Assembly: GCA_934693235.1 (NCBI GenBank)
Contig: CAKUUY010000002.1
Coordinates: 62,001-126,000, forward strand
Source of the DNA: an uncultured Candidatus Melainabacteria bacterium
Lineage (GTDB): Bacteria; Cyanobacteriota; Vampirovibrionia; Gastranaerophilales; Gastranaerophilaceae
Direction: 5' to 3'
Length of the DNA: 64,000 nucleotides
In this document: piece after piece, positions 43,334 through 52,324 of the stretch
Layout: every line of letters begins with the position of its first letter
Position numbering within the stretch: position 1 is the first letter of the stretch
Made by a program: the position numbers and the translations under genes
The notes under the pieces: generated by a model
Told to the model about the DNA's origin: nothing
Database searches by the model: none
The model's input: only the letters and a program-made list of their open reading frames with translations

Positions 43334-44215
43334 CTATTTTATAATCTTTGAATTATCAATATAACCACTATAGCCAAATTTAGCTAATTCGCTTACTGTG
43401 TATGTTTTTCTAATTAAACCGTCTGCTCTGTTAATTTCTTTAAATTCTCCAAATTCTTGATTTCCATTTATTGAATCTGCTTTATTCTCAACAATAAATC
43501 TTTCAATGTTTGGAGATGTTTTTGAATAATTTGCATTGCCCTCAATTACTGTGACTTCACCGTTATTAACATCTATACTTTCAATAATTCCAATATGACT
43601 TGAACTTGCATCTTTTACACCTTTATCAGTTTTAACGGAATAATCTGATTTCCAAACAATAAAATCTCCCTCTTTCATATTTTTTATTTGTGTTTTTATT
43701 TCTTGAGCGCGAGATTTTCGTTCTGCAGTCATATTTGAAACATTCATTTTATTCGTTTTAATTGGTCTCCAAGTATGTTTAGATTTTGCCCAATCTATGT
43801 ATGATTTAACAGATTTTTTATAAGGTCCTACATCTATCCCTGCCTTTTTAGACAAAAAACTTATGGTATGCGCACACCAAGCATCAGTAATAGCCCCTTT
43901 ATCACCAATAATAAAGGCTTGCGTTCTAGTTTTTTGTTGTTGCGACAATTTTGAATATTCTTCTGGAGTAACTTCCATAATTCCGAGATATTGTTGTGCA
44001 ACATCTAAAAAATGAGTTTTATGCAAAACTAAATCTCGCATTTTTATATTTGTCTCATAACCAAATGGATTTTTTATTACACTATTACTATTGTCATTGC
44101 AATGTCTCTTACTACTAAATACGCTATTCAAAGAAGAACGAGTGGTTTCTTTCTTCAATGAAACATTTGGGTAACTATTGTCGCCTGATAAACTGTTTAT
44201 CGAAAATTCACCCAT
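43334..44215 (-). CDS. CHAP/NlpC-type amidase-like protein without signal peptide
   Basis: 293 residues from 44215 (MGEFSINSL), set by GGAGGTACAT; an ATG at 44227 overlaps the RBS. The papain-like core shows C114 in DAWCAHTISFLSKKAG, GDFIVWKSD, H207 in SSHIGIIESI and EGNAN as the polar residue. Such domains cleave peptidoglycan amide bonds. The first ~65 residues are Ser/Asn-rich and unstructured, with no Sec signal, so export would need another route, or the enzyme acts on muropeptides in the cytosol. Confidence 0.75.
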   Translation of the reverse strand: MGEFSINSLSGDNSYPNVSLKKETTRSSLNSVFSSKRHCNDNSNSVIKNPFGYETNIKMRDLVLHKTHFLDVAQQYLGIMEVTPEEYSKLSQQQKTRTQAFIIGDKGAITDAWCAHTISFLSKKAGIDVGPYKKSVKSYIDWAKSKHTWRPIKTNKMNVSNMTAERKSRAQEIKTQIKNMKEGDFIVWKSDYSVKTDKGVKDASSSHIGIIESIDVNNGEVTVIEGNANYSKTSPNIERFIVENKADSINGNQEFGEFKEINRADGLIRKTYTVSELAKFGYSGYIDNSKIIK

Positions 44216-44330
44216 ATGTACCTCCATACTAAATGAGCTAACGACAAAAAAGTTAAATAACTTTAATAGTAAAGAATTTAATATTAAGAAATCTTAATTT
44301 TTTTATTAAAATAAACTTTCTTATAAATTT

Positions 44331-45746
44331 TTACTTTCCTAACTCAACCACATCAGAATTTTCGCTTGTAAGATTTTTACCTATTGCCTTTTCTAATGCT
44401 GCTTTTGAAGAATTGTATTGGAAAAGTGCGTTATAATAAGTCAATTGAGCCTGTTGATAATTAATTTGTGCATCTTTCAACTCTGTAGGGCTCGCTTCAC
44501 CTACGCGATACCTGCCATAAGAAAGTTCATAGTTTTCTTTCGCTTGTTTGACACCCAAAATCGCAACCGGCATTTGATTCTTCTTCTCTTCAAGTGTCAA
44601 AAAAGCATTTTGAATTTCCAAATAAATCATATTTTGAGTATTTTTTGCATTAGCTATTTCCTTGTCATACAAATAACGCGCCTCTTTAATCTCATTTTTA
44701 ATCAACATCCCGTTAATTGTCGGAAAATTCAAATAACCACCTATATTGTAACCATAATTGGAATTCCAACTTTTACCGCCTCGTTGATATTGTCCCTCAA
44801 CTGAAAGTGTAGGGAAATAAGACTTTTTAACCAATTTCATCGTTTGGTTTGCACTCTCAACTTTTAATTCTGCAAGTTTAAGTTCCGGTCTCGCATCTCG
44901 TGCAATTTCAACCGACTGATTAAATGAAACGTCTACAGGCTGATATTTTAGACGTTCTTGAACATTGTACTTGTCAATAAAAGGAACTCCCATAACGTTA
45001 TTCAACTTCGCAACAGCAAGATTTACCGCATTATCCGCCTGAATCAGCTGCAACTTTGCATTACTCAAGTTAACTTCTGCAATCGTTACATCAACTTTCG
45101 GATTCATTCCGATTTCATAAAAAGCTTTTGCCTGATTATAAAACATCTCAAACTTTTTAACAGTATCTTCTGCAACACGACGACTTTCAAACGCGTATAA
45201 AAGATTAAAATATGCATCTTTTGTCTGATAAATAACATCATTAATCGTAGCACTTAAAGTTGTTTTATATGCTTCATAATCCAAACGTTTGATTGTTGCT
45301 TGGTTTTGAGTAACCCCAAAATCATAAAGCATTTGTTGCAGTGTAACTTGACCTAAAATATAGTAATTGAAAGTTAAGTTTTTCCCTAATGCATCAGACA
45401 ATTGAAGCTGTTTAATCTTTGTATAACCGGTTTGCCAACTCAATTGAGGAAAATAATTAGCCCAAACTTGCTTAATTCGCGCATCAGAAGCTAAAATATC
45501 ATGAAACGCAGCATTGATTTGCGGATTGTTCCCGAGTGCAAGTTCAATACACTTATCAAGTGTCATATCAATATTTTTTTCAACCGAGCCCTCTATTACA
45601 AAATCAGGTTTTTGCGGATTAGATGGCAAAACTTTATCTGCAGACGGATATTCTTTTTCATTAACTTTGTTACCAATATCCGCACTAATTGCAGTTGTTG
45701 AAGTCATTCCAATTATTAAACTTATCAATAATATTCTTTTTAACAT
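44331..45746 (-). CDS. TolC-family outer-membrane efflux protein
   Basis: 471 residues with a signal peptide (MLKRILLISLIIGMTSTTAISA). Two OEP repeats with long amphipathic helices (TLDKCIELALGNNPQINAA, and LKLAELKVESANQTMKLVKKSYFPTLS), and the YRVGEASPTELKDAQINYQQAQ end typical of TolC. Forms the outer duct of the efflux pump. Start overlaps the RND stop by one base (TAATG). Confidence 0.94.
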   Translation of the reverse strand: MLKRILLISLIIGMTSTTAISADIGNKVNEKEYPSADKVLPSNPQKPDFVIEGSVEKNIDMTLDKCIELALGNNPQINAAFHDILASDARIKQVWANYFPQLSWQTGYTKIKQLQLSDALGKNLTFNYYILGQVTLQQMLYDFGVTQNQATIKRLDYEAYKTTLSATINDVIYQTKDAYFNLLYAFESRRVAEDTVKKFEMFYNQAKAFYEIGMNPKVDVTIAEVNLSNAKLQLIQADNAVNLAVAKLNNVMGVPFIDKYNVQERLKYQPVDVSFNQSVEIARDARPELKLAELKVESANQTMKLVKKSYFPTLSVEGQYQRGGKSWNSNYGYNIGGYLNFPTINGMLIKNEIKEARYLYDKEIANAKNTQNMIYLEIQNAFLTLEEKKNQMPVAILGVKQAKENYELSYGRYRVGEASPTELKDAQINYQQAQLTYYNALFQYNSSKAALEKAIGKNLTSENSDVVELGK

Positions 45747-48700
45747 TATTTGTTATTTTCCTTTTTTAAATGTAATTCACGAGCCTTGTGAGCTGCATAA
45801 ACTTTCAAATTTTCTACCATTACGAAAAATGCCGGTACTAAGAATGTTCCAATAAACGCAACAGCCATCATACCACCAAATACTGTCATACCAACAGAAT
45901 TACGACTGGCAGCACCTGCTCCTTTGGCAAATACAAGCGGTAACAAACCTAATATGAACGCAATATTTGTCATCATTACAGCTCTAAATCTCAACTTTGC
46001 AGCTTGCATTGCAGAATCAATAATACTCATTCCCTTTTCGTGCGCATCTTTAGCAAACTCAATAATCAAAATAGCCTGCTTAGTGGACAAACCAATTAAC
46101 ATAACAAGTCCGATTTGAGAGTACAAGTCTAACGAATACCCTGAAACATATTGGAAGAATAAAGCTCCAACCAACGCAACCGGAGAAATTAAAAGCACTG
46201 CAATCGGTAACATCCAACTCTCGTACAAACCAACCAAGAATAAGTAAATAAATACGAGTGACATTGCAAGAATTGGCCCGATTTGTCCTGAAGATTCCTT
46301 TTCCTGTAAAGAACTACCTGACCAAGCGTAACCCATATCTTTTGGAAGTATTTCATCAGAAATTTGTTCCATTGCAAGCATCGCTTGACCTGAACTTACT
46401 CCGTTACGAGCTTGCCCGTTTATTGTAATTGACGGATACATATTGTATCTTGTCAAACTGTAAGGACCTACAATATTAGAAACATTTACAACAGCCGACA
46501 ACGGAACCATAGTTCCGAAATTACTTTTTACGTAAATCTTATCAATATCCCCAGGTTTTTCTCTGAATTCAGAATCAGCCTGCAAATATACACGATAAAC
46601 ACGACCGTACTTGTTGAAGTCATTTACATAAGATTTTCCGAAATACCCAGACAGAGCATTGTAAATTTCTGAAATACTTACACCTTGAGCAAGAGCTTTG
46701 TTTTCATCTACTTTAATCATCAATTGAGGCAAGTTAGCCGTAAATGATGTATAAACCATTTGAAAAGCTGAGTTTTTATTTCCTGCTTCAATAAGTTTTT
46801 GAGCTTCTTCATAAAGTTCTTGCGGAGTTCTATCCCCCTTATCCAACAATTGGTACTCAAAGCCACCAAACATACCTAATCCGGAAATAGACGGTGGAGA
46901 GAACGATGCAATTGTCGCAGACGGGTAACTAGCAAACTCCGTCTTAATCTTACCTAAAATACTTTCCATAGAAAGGTCTTTAGATTTACGTTTTGACCAA
47001 TTTGAAAGCTCAGAAACGATGAAAGCTGTATTTTCTCCGGAAAATCCAACCATTGTAATCGTATTTTCAATCCCCGGAATTTTTAAAAGCCTTTCTTCAA
47101 CCTCGTTTGCAACAATATTTGTACGAGAAGCTGAAGAACCATCCGGCAACTGAATTTGAGTAAATATCGCCCCTTTATCTTCTGTAGGTAAAAAACCTTT
47201 CGGGATTATCCAAAACATCACAGACGTAAACAAAATAATTCCTGTAAAAACAGACATCGTCAATTTTGGAGAATTAATAAATACTTTTACACCATCCAAA
47301 TATTTTTCTCTAATACCAGCAAACCAATCATCAAATTTTTGAATAAATTCAAAATCGGCTTTTTCTTCGCCTGATTTCAAAATCATTGCACAAAGCGCTG
47401 GAGCAAGAGTTAACGCAACAAGAGTTGATAAACCGATAGATGATGCAATACAAAGTGCAAACTGCCTAAACATCTGCCCTGTAATCCCTGACATAAATGA
47501 AACCGGAACAAATACCGCCATCAAGACAAGAGAAGTTGCAAGAACAGCTCCAAATACTTCGTTCATAGTAACTTCAGTAGCATCAACAGGATTTTTGCCC
47601 TCTTGAATGTGTCGTTGCGTGTTTTCCAAAACAACTATAGCATCGTCAACAACAAGCCCTACAGCCAAAACCAGTCCAAACAGAATTAAAAGGTTAATTG
47701 AAAAACCTAAAATATTCATGAATATAAATACACCGATTAACGAAACAGGAATTGCGCAGAACGGAATTAATGCAGCTCTTGCACTCCCCAAGAACATATA
47801 GGTTACAATACCTACAAGTAAAATCGCCAAACCAATCGCGCTGATAACTTCTTTAATAGACTCTCTTACGAATTCAGTTTCATCACGTTGGATTTTATAT
47901 TCAATACCTTGCGGAAAACTTTTACTCAACTCTGCCATTTTTTTAGTAATTTTATTTGACAAATCAATTGCATTTGCTTCCGGCAACTGACTTACAGAAA
48001 TAATAGCAGAATCTTTTCCACCAATACGAGAGAAGAATGAATAACTTTCAGCTCCAAGTTCCACTCTAGCAATATCTTTCAACTTAATTTGCGAACCGTT
48101 AGCTTTAGAACGAATGATAATATTTTCAAACTCTGAAACATCTTTCAAACGACCTTTTGTACGCATTGTAAGCTTAATCATCTGTTTGTTTTTCATCGGT
48201 TCAACACCCAAGTCACCTGCAGGAACCTGTGTGTTTTGAGTTTGAATAGCTGCACTAACTTCAGAAACAGACACACCCAAATTTGCCATTTTAGCCGCAT
48301 CTAACCAAATTCTCATTGAATAATCCGAAGATCCGAAAACTGAAACTTTACCAACACCTTTAATACGCGCAAGTTCGTCTTTAATATAAATGGATGCATA
48401 ATTTGCAATATACAAAGAATCATAAGTATGAGTAGGTGAATTTACAGAAATCATTACCAAACCTGGACCGCCGGTAGATTTTTTAACAGACAACCCGTAT
48501 CGCTTAACTTCTTCCGGCAATCTCGGAGTAACTAATTGCAACTGGTTTTGAACATTTACAACCGCCATATCAGGGTCTGAACCGATATTGAAATACAAAG
48601 TTAACTGATATTGCCCGTTTTGAGAAGTTGAAGACATATAAATCATATCTTGAACACCGTTCAATTGAGCTTCAACTGGAGCTGCAATCGTATCGGCAAC

Positions 48701-48889
48701 AACATCAGAGCTCGCACCGGCATAAGTAGCAGTAACAACAACCTGTGGCGGCGTAATAGACGGATATTCTTCCAACGGAAGAACTAACATCATCAGAGCC
48801 CCCGCAAGCATAATCGCAAGAGATATTACTATAGCGAGTTTTGGTCGTTTTATGAATATGTTTCCTTGTTCGTGTTTGTCGTTTGGCAT
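45746..48889 (-). CDS. RND multidrug efflux permease, HAE1 (AcrB) family
   Basis: 1047 residues. N-terminal FIKRPKLAIVISLAIMLAG, porter domains, and the transmembrane proton-relay helix with GLVVDDAIVVLEN (the two Asp). Second half repeats the fold with PVALVGALFFQY and IGLVMLIGLSTKQAILIIEFA. Exports hydrophobic drugs or bile-type compounds using the proton gradient, with the adaptor (49031-50191) and TolC (44331-45746). RBS AAGGATT. A repeat unit (48910-49036) separates it from the adaptor gene. Confidence 0.96.
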   Translation of the reverse strand: MPNDKHEQGNIFIKRPKLAIVISLAIMLAGALMMLVLPLEEYPSITPPQVVVTATYAGASSDVVADTIAAPVEAQLNGVQDMIYMSSTSQNGQYQLTLYFNIGSDPDMAVVNVQNQLQLVTPRLPEEVKRYGLSVKKSTGGPGLVMISVNSPTHTYDSLYIANYASIYIKDELARIKGVGKVSVFGSSDYSMRIWLDAAKMANLGVSVSEVSAAIQTQNTQVPAGDLGVEPMKNKQMIKLTMRTKGRLKDVSEFENIIIRSKANGSQIKLKDIARVELGAESYSFFSRIGGKDSAIISVSQLPEANAIDLSNKITKKMAELSKSFPQGIEYKIQRDETEFVRESIKEVISAIGLAILLVGIVTYMFLGSARAALIPFCAIPVSLIGVFIFMNILGFSINLLILFGLVLAVGLVVDDAIVVLENTQRHIQEGKNPVDATEVTMNEVFGAVLATSLVLMAVFVPVSFMSGITGQMFRQFALCIASSIGLSTLVALTLAPALCAMILKSGEEKADFEFIQKFDDWFAGIREKYLDGVKVFINSPKLTMSVFTGIILFTSVMFWIIPKGFLPTEDKGAIFTQIQLPDGSSASRTNIVANEVEERLLKIPGIENTITMVGFSGENTAFIVSELSNWSKRKSKDLSMESILGKIKTEFASYPSATIASFSPPSISGLGMFGGFEYQLLDKGDRTPQELYEEAQKLIEAGNKNSAFQMVYTSFTANLPQLMIKVDENKALAQGVSISEIYNALSGYFGKSYVNDFNKYGRVYRVYLQADSEFREKPGDIDKIYVKSNFGTMVPLSAVVNVSNIVGPYSLTRYNMYPSITINGQARNGVSSGQAMLAMEQISDEILPKDMGYAWSGSSLQEKESSGQIGPILAMSLVFIYLFLVGLYESWMLPIAVLLISPVALVGALFFQYVSGYSLDLYSQIGLVMLIGLSTKQAILIIEFAKDAHEKGMSIIDSAMQAAKLRFRAVMMTNIAFILGLLPLVFAKGAGAASRNSVGMTVFGGMMAVAFIGTFLVPAFFVMVENLKVYAAHKARELHLKKENNK

Positions 48890-48909
48890 TTTTGAATCCT
48901 TTGTTGTAA

Positions 48910-49036
48910 TAAATAAGTGAATAAGAGAATAGGTAAATAAGTAAATAAGTGCTTATAACTCGCTTCGCTCGAAAATTATTTTTGGTGCATAGCACCCGAA
49001 ACGAACTTATTCACTTATTTTCTTATTCACCTATTC
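48910..49036. repeat. MITE-like repeat (AATAAGTGAATAAG family), copy 1
   Basis: Imperfect terminal inverted repeats (AATAGGTAAATAAG... at 48930 and CTTATTCACCTATT at the right end) enclose CTCGCTTCGCTCG and GGTGCATAGCACC hairpins. A homologous copy lies at 58784-58905 and a fragment at 51612-51705. The right end supplies the stop codon region of the adaptor gene. Confidence 0.75.
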
Positions 49037-50191
49037 ATTCTCTTTTCCTTTTTTAATCTTCTTCATCTCTTCAGCAGTTACAATTGTAACCGGTTTTCCA
49101 GGAGTTACTTTTTGAAGTCCCTCTGTGACAATTCTATCTCCTTTTTGCAAACCCTCTTTAATAATCCAATTATCTCCGTTTTGCTCACCTGTTTTTACAT
49201 AAGTAAGTTGAGGAAGATTGTTTTCGTCTAATTTATAAACATATTTTCCTGCTTGGTTTTCCAAAACCGCAGTAACCGGAGCAACCGGCACTTCTACAGG
49301 ATTATTTGAATAAAGTTTTACCGTAACAAATTCACCATGAATAAGTTCATTATTTGAATTGTCAAAAGTTGCTCTCATCGTGATAGTACCTGTTGTTTGA
49401 TCAACATTGTTGTCCTGAAAATCTTGAACACCTAGTTTTGCGTACTTAGTACCATCATTCATAACAAGTTCAACTTTGCGATTTTTATTATTTGTTTTAT
49501 CCGCACTAGCTAACGCCTGAAAATCAGTAGCTTCAATAGGGAAAGTTACATAAATCGGATTTGTACTGTTAATTGTTGTCAAAGCCCCTGACGACGGTGT
49601 AACATAGTTTCCTACAGTAACATTAATTATGCCGACTTTACCGTTTACAGGAGACTTTACACTTGTATAACCAAGATTTCTGTTTGCATCATTTAATGAA
49701 GCTTGAGCAGAAGCCAATTGTGCTCTCAAGGCATCCCTCTGAGACAAAAGTTGATCATATTGAGCTTTTGCAATATAATCTTTTTTTACAAGTTCAGCAG
49801 CACGCGCAAGTTGCTTTTCAGCATAAACAAGTTGAGCTTTTAAATTTTTAACATTTGCAGCTGCAACACTAGAAGCATTTGAATATTCTGTCGGTTCAAT
49901 TTGGAATAGCACCTGACCAGCCCTAACGTAATCACCCTCTTTAAAATAACTTTTCAAAAGATATCCGGAAATACGAGCCATTACATCAACTCGATACTTA
50001 GAAACTACACGCCCCGGAGCTTCAAAACTTCTAATAACATTCCTTGTTTGGATTTCTTGAACTGTAACAGATGGCGCAGGTTTGTTTTTCATCGCCTTGC
50101 CTTGCATAATAGTTCCAAATAATGAAAAGCCGTACCTAATCAAAATTGCCGCAATAACCACCGACAAAAATATTATAATATTTTTCTTCAT
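49031..50191 (-). CDS. RND efflux periplasmic adaptor (MFP)
   Basis: 386 residues, RBS GGGAGAGC. N-terminal membrane anchor (KKNIIIFLSVVIAAILIRYGFSLFG). Lipoyl halves VMARISGYLLKSYFKEGDYVRAGQVLFQIEP and NLGYTSVKSPVNGKVGI flank a helical hairpin with A/L/Q heptads; beta-barrel and MP domains follow (FVTVKLYSN, VTEGLQKVTPGKPV). Bridges the RND pump and TolC. First gene of the efflux operon; its last codons lie in the downstream repeat. Confidence 0.95.
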   Translation of the reverse strand: MKKNIIIFLSVVIAAILIRYGFSLFGTIMQGKAMKNKPAPSVTVQEIQTRNVIRSFEAPGRVVSKYRVDVMARISGYLLKSYFKEGDYVRAGQVLFQIEPTEYSNASSVAAANVKNLKAQLVYAEKQLARAAELVKKDYIAKAQYDQLLSQRDALRAQLASAQASLNDANRNLGYTSVKSPVNGKVGIINVTVGNYVTPSSGALTTINSTNPIYVTFPIEATDFQALASADKTNNKNRKVELVMNDGTKYAKLGVQDFQDNNVDQTTGTITMRATFDNSNNELIHGEFVTVKLYSNNPVEVPVAPVTAVLENQAGKYVYKLDENNLPQLTYVKTGEQNGDNWIIKEGLQKGDRIVTEGLQKVTPGKPVTIVTAEEMKKIKKGKENE

Positions 50192-50311
50192 TTGCTCTCC
50201 CTGTCTGATTAATCAGTAATATGTTGTTTTTACAACAATTGTATAATTAATTTTTTTTTATGTCAATAAAAAATTTTTACAAATAGTACATCTGGAATAA
50301 TAACAGAATAT

Positions 50312-50362
50312 ACCCCTCACCCGTCACTTTGTGACACCCTCTCCCCGTAGGGGCGAGGGGTG
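50312..50362. repeat. Palindromic repeat (CCCTCACCC...GGGGCGAGGGG family), copy 1
   Basis: ACCCCTCACCC and GGGCGAGGGGT ends with internal GTCAC-TTT-GTGAC and CCCC-GTA-GGGG hairpins. Copies at 51923-51972 (inverted) and 52069-52116. Copy 2 directly follows a decayed DUF559 gene. Confidence 0.85.
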
Positions 50363-50374
50363 AAATGATATTTA

Positions 50375-50389
50375 TGCTACAATCAGATT
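50375..50389 (+). promoter_or_regulatory. Extended -10 promoter with 6-nt spacing to an ATG
   Basis: TGC-TACAAT (50375-50383), 6 nt, ATG at 50390. The ATG opens a short frame (MKKKHNYSEQ...) that is out of frame with the rfbD remnant, so the promoter now drives a broken gene. Confidence 0.5.
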
Positions 50390-50411
50390 ATGAAAAAGAA
50401 ACATAACTATA

Positions 50412-50825
50412 GTGAACAATCTTTGCGAAAAACATTATATTGCCCGCACAAGTTGGTTATACAGTCATCACGGCAAAAACTTTGTTGAAACAATGATTGG
50501 TTTAGCTGATAGAGCAGAAGTTAAAGTTGTTGATGATCAAATTGGTTGCCCGACTTGGACAGTAGAACTTGCAAACGGGATTGTAAAATTATTATCAAAA
50601 CCATATGGAACTTACCATGTTTGTGGTTCAGGCTCTACAAGTTGGTACGGTTTTGCAAAAGAAGTTTATAAACAAGCAGGATTGGAAGTTAATCTTCAAC
50701 CTTGCACGACAGCTGAATTCCCTCGTCCGGCAAAGCGCCCTACATACAGCGTAACGGATAACGACGGAATTTGCAGGAATTGGCAAGCTGCTTTGCACGA
50801 TTATATTGAGTTAAGAGAAGTTTAG
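50412..50825 (+). pseudogene. rfbD: dTDP-4-dehydrorhamnose reductase, C-terminal remnant
   Basis: 137 residues of RfbD lacking the N-terminal NAD-binding half. It begins within ...NLCEKHYIARTSWLYSHHGKNF and continues VVDDQIGCPTWTVELA to ...NWQAALHDYIEL, the usual C-terminal substrate domain. The catalytic YxxxK is gone. A promoter-like -10 and ATG at 50390 sit upstream in another frame. The gene belongs with rfbA (53703), 2.9 kb downstream, with repeats between. Probably inactive. Confidence 0.85.
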
Positions 50826-50861
50826 TAGCGTTGCGACTAATAATAAACTAATCAAAAATTA

Positions 50862-50889
50862 ATAAGGTGCGAAAAATTTCGCACCTTAT
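50862..50889. terminator. Bidirectional terminator
   Basis: ATAAGGTGCGAAA-AA-TTTCGCACCTTAT between the rfbD remnant and the orphan gene on the minus strand. Confidence 0.85.
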
Positions 50890-50894
50890 ATTTA

Positions 50895-51305
50895 TTATTT
50901 ATCAGTTTTAGGTTTTAGGAATCCTTTAAAATTTTTTACATAACTATCTGGACCTTTCATTTCTAGATTTTTTTCTTCATCTGCTATGACTTCTTCTGGA
51001 GTAAGTTTCGGTGATGGAAGAGATTTCACTACTTGGGCTACTGGAGTAGAAGCTATAGCTCCACTAACTGCAGGTCCTGCCAAATGTTCTGGATTATTCA
51101 TTTCCATTGCTTGTTCAATTGCTTTACCTGTTGCAATTGCTCCTTTTTTTATATCTACTCCCAAGCTACTCCAACCAGCATTTTCTAGCGGTAAAGTCTT
51201 TTTATCTTTTGGAGTCATAGGGATATTTCCTATTTTCTCTTCTTCTTGCGCTTTTAGTTCATATTTTTCACTAGCACTTTGTCCATTAATTTTAGGTACA
51301 TTCAT
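50895..51305 (-). CDS. Hypothetical protein, lineage-specific
   Basis: 136 residues from 51305 (MNVPKINGQSASEKYELK), behind AAAAAGGAGATTATT. Polar, Lys/Glu-rich, with an Ala/Pro middle and no membrane span. Upstream GAAATAAAAACTTTAATA (51366-51383) recurs at other orphan genes. Function unknown. Confidence 0.65.
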   Translation of the reverse strand: MNVPKINGQSASEKYELKAQEEEKIGNIPMTPKDKKTLPLENAGWSSLGVDIKKGAIATGKAIEQAMEMNNPEHLAGPAVSGAIASTPVAQVVKSLPSPKLTPEEVIADEEKNLEMKGPDSYVKNFKGFLKPKTDK

Positions 51306-51406
51306 AATAATCTCCTTTTTTATTTGTAATAAGTACACACTTTATGAAATTATTAACGGACATTCGAAATAAAAACTTTAATAAATAATATGGATAATTA
51401 ATAAAA

Positions 51407-51583
51407 ATTAGCATTGACAGATTCTGAATAAGACGAAAATCTACACTGGACGCTAGATTTTCTGTCTTTTCAGAATGACAATATGTGAATAGTTGCAAAT
51501 TCTCGTCATTCTGAAAGCTTAGAAAAATAATGCGAGTAACGAGCATTAATTTTTCTTGCTATTCAGAATCTATCAATGCTAAT
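51407..51583. repeat. 177-bp MITE-like element with 24-bp terminal inverted repeats
   Basis: Left end ATTAGCATTGACAGATTCTG, right end CAGAATCTATCAATGCTAAT; 23 of 24 bases pair as inverted repeats. Inside, TTCAGAATGAC/GTCATTCTGAA form another hairpin. No coding capacity. Confidence 0.8.
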
Positions 51584-51611
51584 ATTAATATAGTTAGTTA
51601 CTAAATTAATA

Positions 51612-51705
51612 AAGTGAATAAGTTAATGAGAGTTAAGAGAATAAGTTCTTATCGGGTGCTCTGACCAAAATAACTTTTGAGCAAAGCGAACTAAATGAAC
51701 TTACT
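51612..51705. repeat. Fragment of the AATAAGTGAATAAG repeat, inverted
   Basis: Reverse-complement similarity to the core of 48910-49036 (GCGAAC/GAGCAAAGCGAAC, CGGGTGCTCTGACC, AATAACTTTTGAGC). It ends where the truncated DUF559 frame begins. Confidence 0.6.
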
Positions 51706-51915
51706 ATAGGCAAATATATAGTAGATTTTTTGTGTAAAGAGAAACGTTTGATTATTGAGCTTGACGGTTCCGAACATTTAGATGAAAAACAGGAAATACA
51801 TGACAAAATAAGAGATGAGTATTTGAAAAATTTAGGATATAAAATTTTAAGAATTTACAATAATGAATTAAACAATATTGATAGTGTTTTAGAATATTTG
51901 AGAATAAATCTATAA
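51706..51915 (+). pseudogene. Truncated DUF559 endonuclease-like gene
   Basis: The frame enters at IGKYIVDFLCKEKRLIIELDG and continues to a normal end (ILRIYNNELNNIDSVLEYLRINL), but the first ~35 residues of the domain (the LRxxxTxxExxLWxxL part) are missing, replaced by repeat sequence. The palindromic repeat 51923-51972 follows directly. A second, decayed relative of the element at 609-1046, with different ends. Confidence 0.8.
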
Positions 51916-51922
51916 TATTTCC

Positions 51923-51972
51923 ACCCCTCGCCCCAACGGGGAGAGGGTGTCACGAAGTGACGGGTGAGGGGT
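51923..51972. repeat. Palindromic repeat copy 2, inverted
   Basis: CACCCCTCGCCCC...GGGTGAGGGGT, the reverse complement of 50312-50362 with few differences. Confidence 0.85.
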
Positions 51973-52068
51973 TCAAGCGACTTATTACAGACTAATAATC
52001 TAAACTGCCTAACAGTGCAAACACTTATTTTCTACAAATTCTACAAAAAAACATATATATACTATTAT

Positions 52069-52116
52069 ACCCCTCTCCCGCCTTTCAGGCACCCTCTCCC
52101 CGTAGGTGCGAGGGGT
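52069..52116. repeat. Palindromic repeat copy 3
   Basis: ACCCCTCTCCCGCC...CCCCGTAGGTGCGAGGGGT, diverged in the first hairpin (GCCTTTCAGGC in place of GTCACTTTGTGAC). Confidence 0.8.
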
Positions 52117-52178
52117 AATGACTTCGTAATCTGTATAAATACTTATAGATACTTTTTATGAAATTAGTGCTAAAAAAA

Positions 52179-52206
52179 AGACCGGCGTGAAAAGATTTTC
52201 CGGTCT
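52179..52206 (-). terminator. Likely terminator of the prepilin gene at 52325
   Basis: On the minus strand AGACCGG...CCGGTCT (7-bp stem with an inner GAAAA/TTTTC pair) followed by TTTTTTTTT. It lies 119 nt past the stop. Confidence 0.65.
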
Positions 52207-52324
52207 ACAAAAAGATTCGATTTGTTTTATTGAGTGAAAAGTAAAAAGTGAGAAGTGAATAGTCCTTTTCAGTGCTTACGCACAAAATTTATATTCAAAA
52301 CCACTTACTCTTCACATCAAATTT

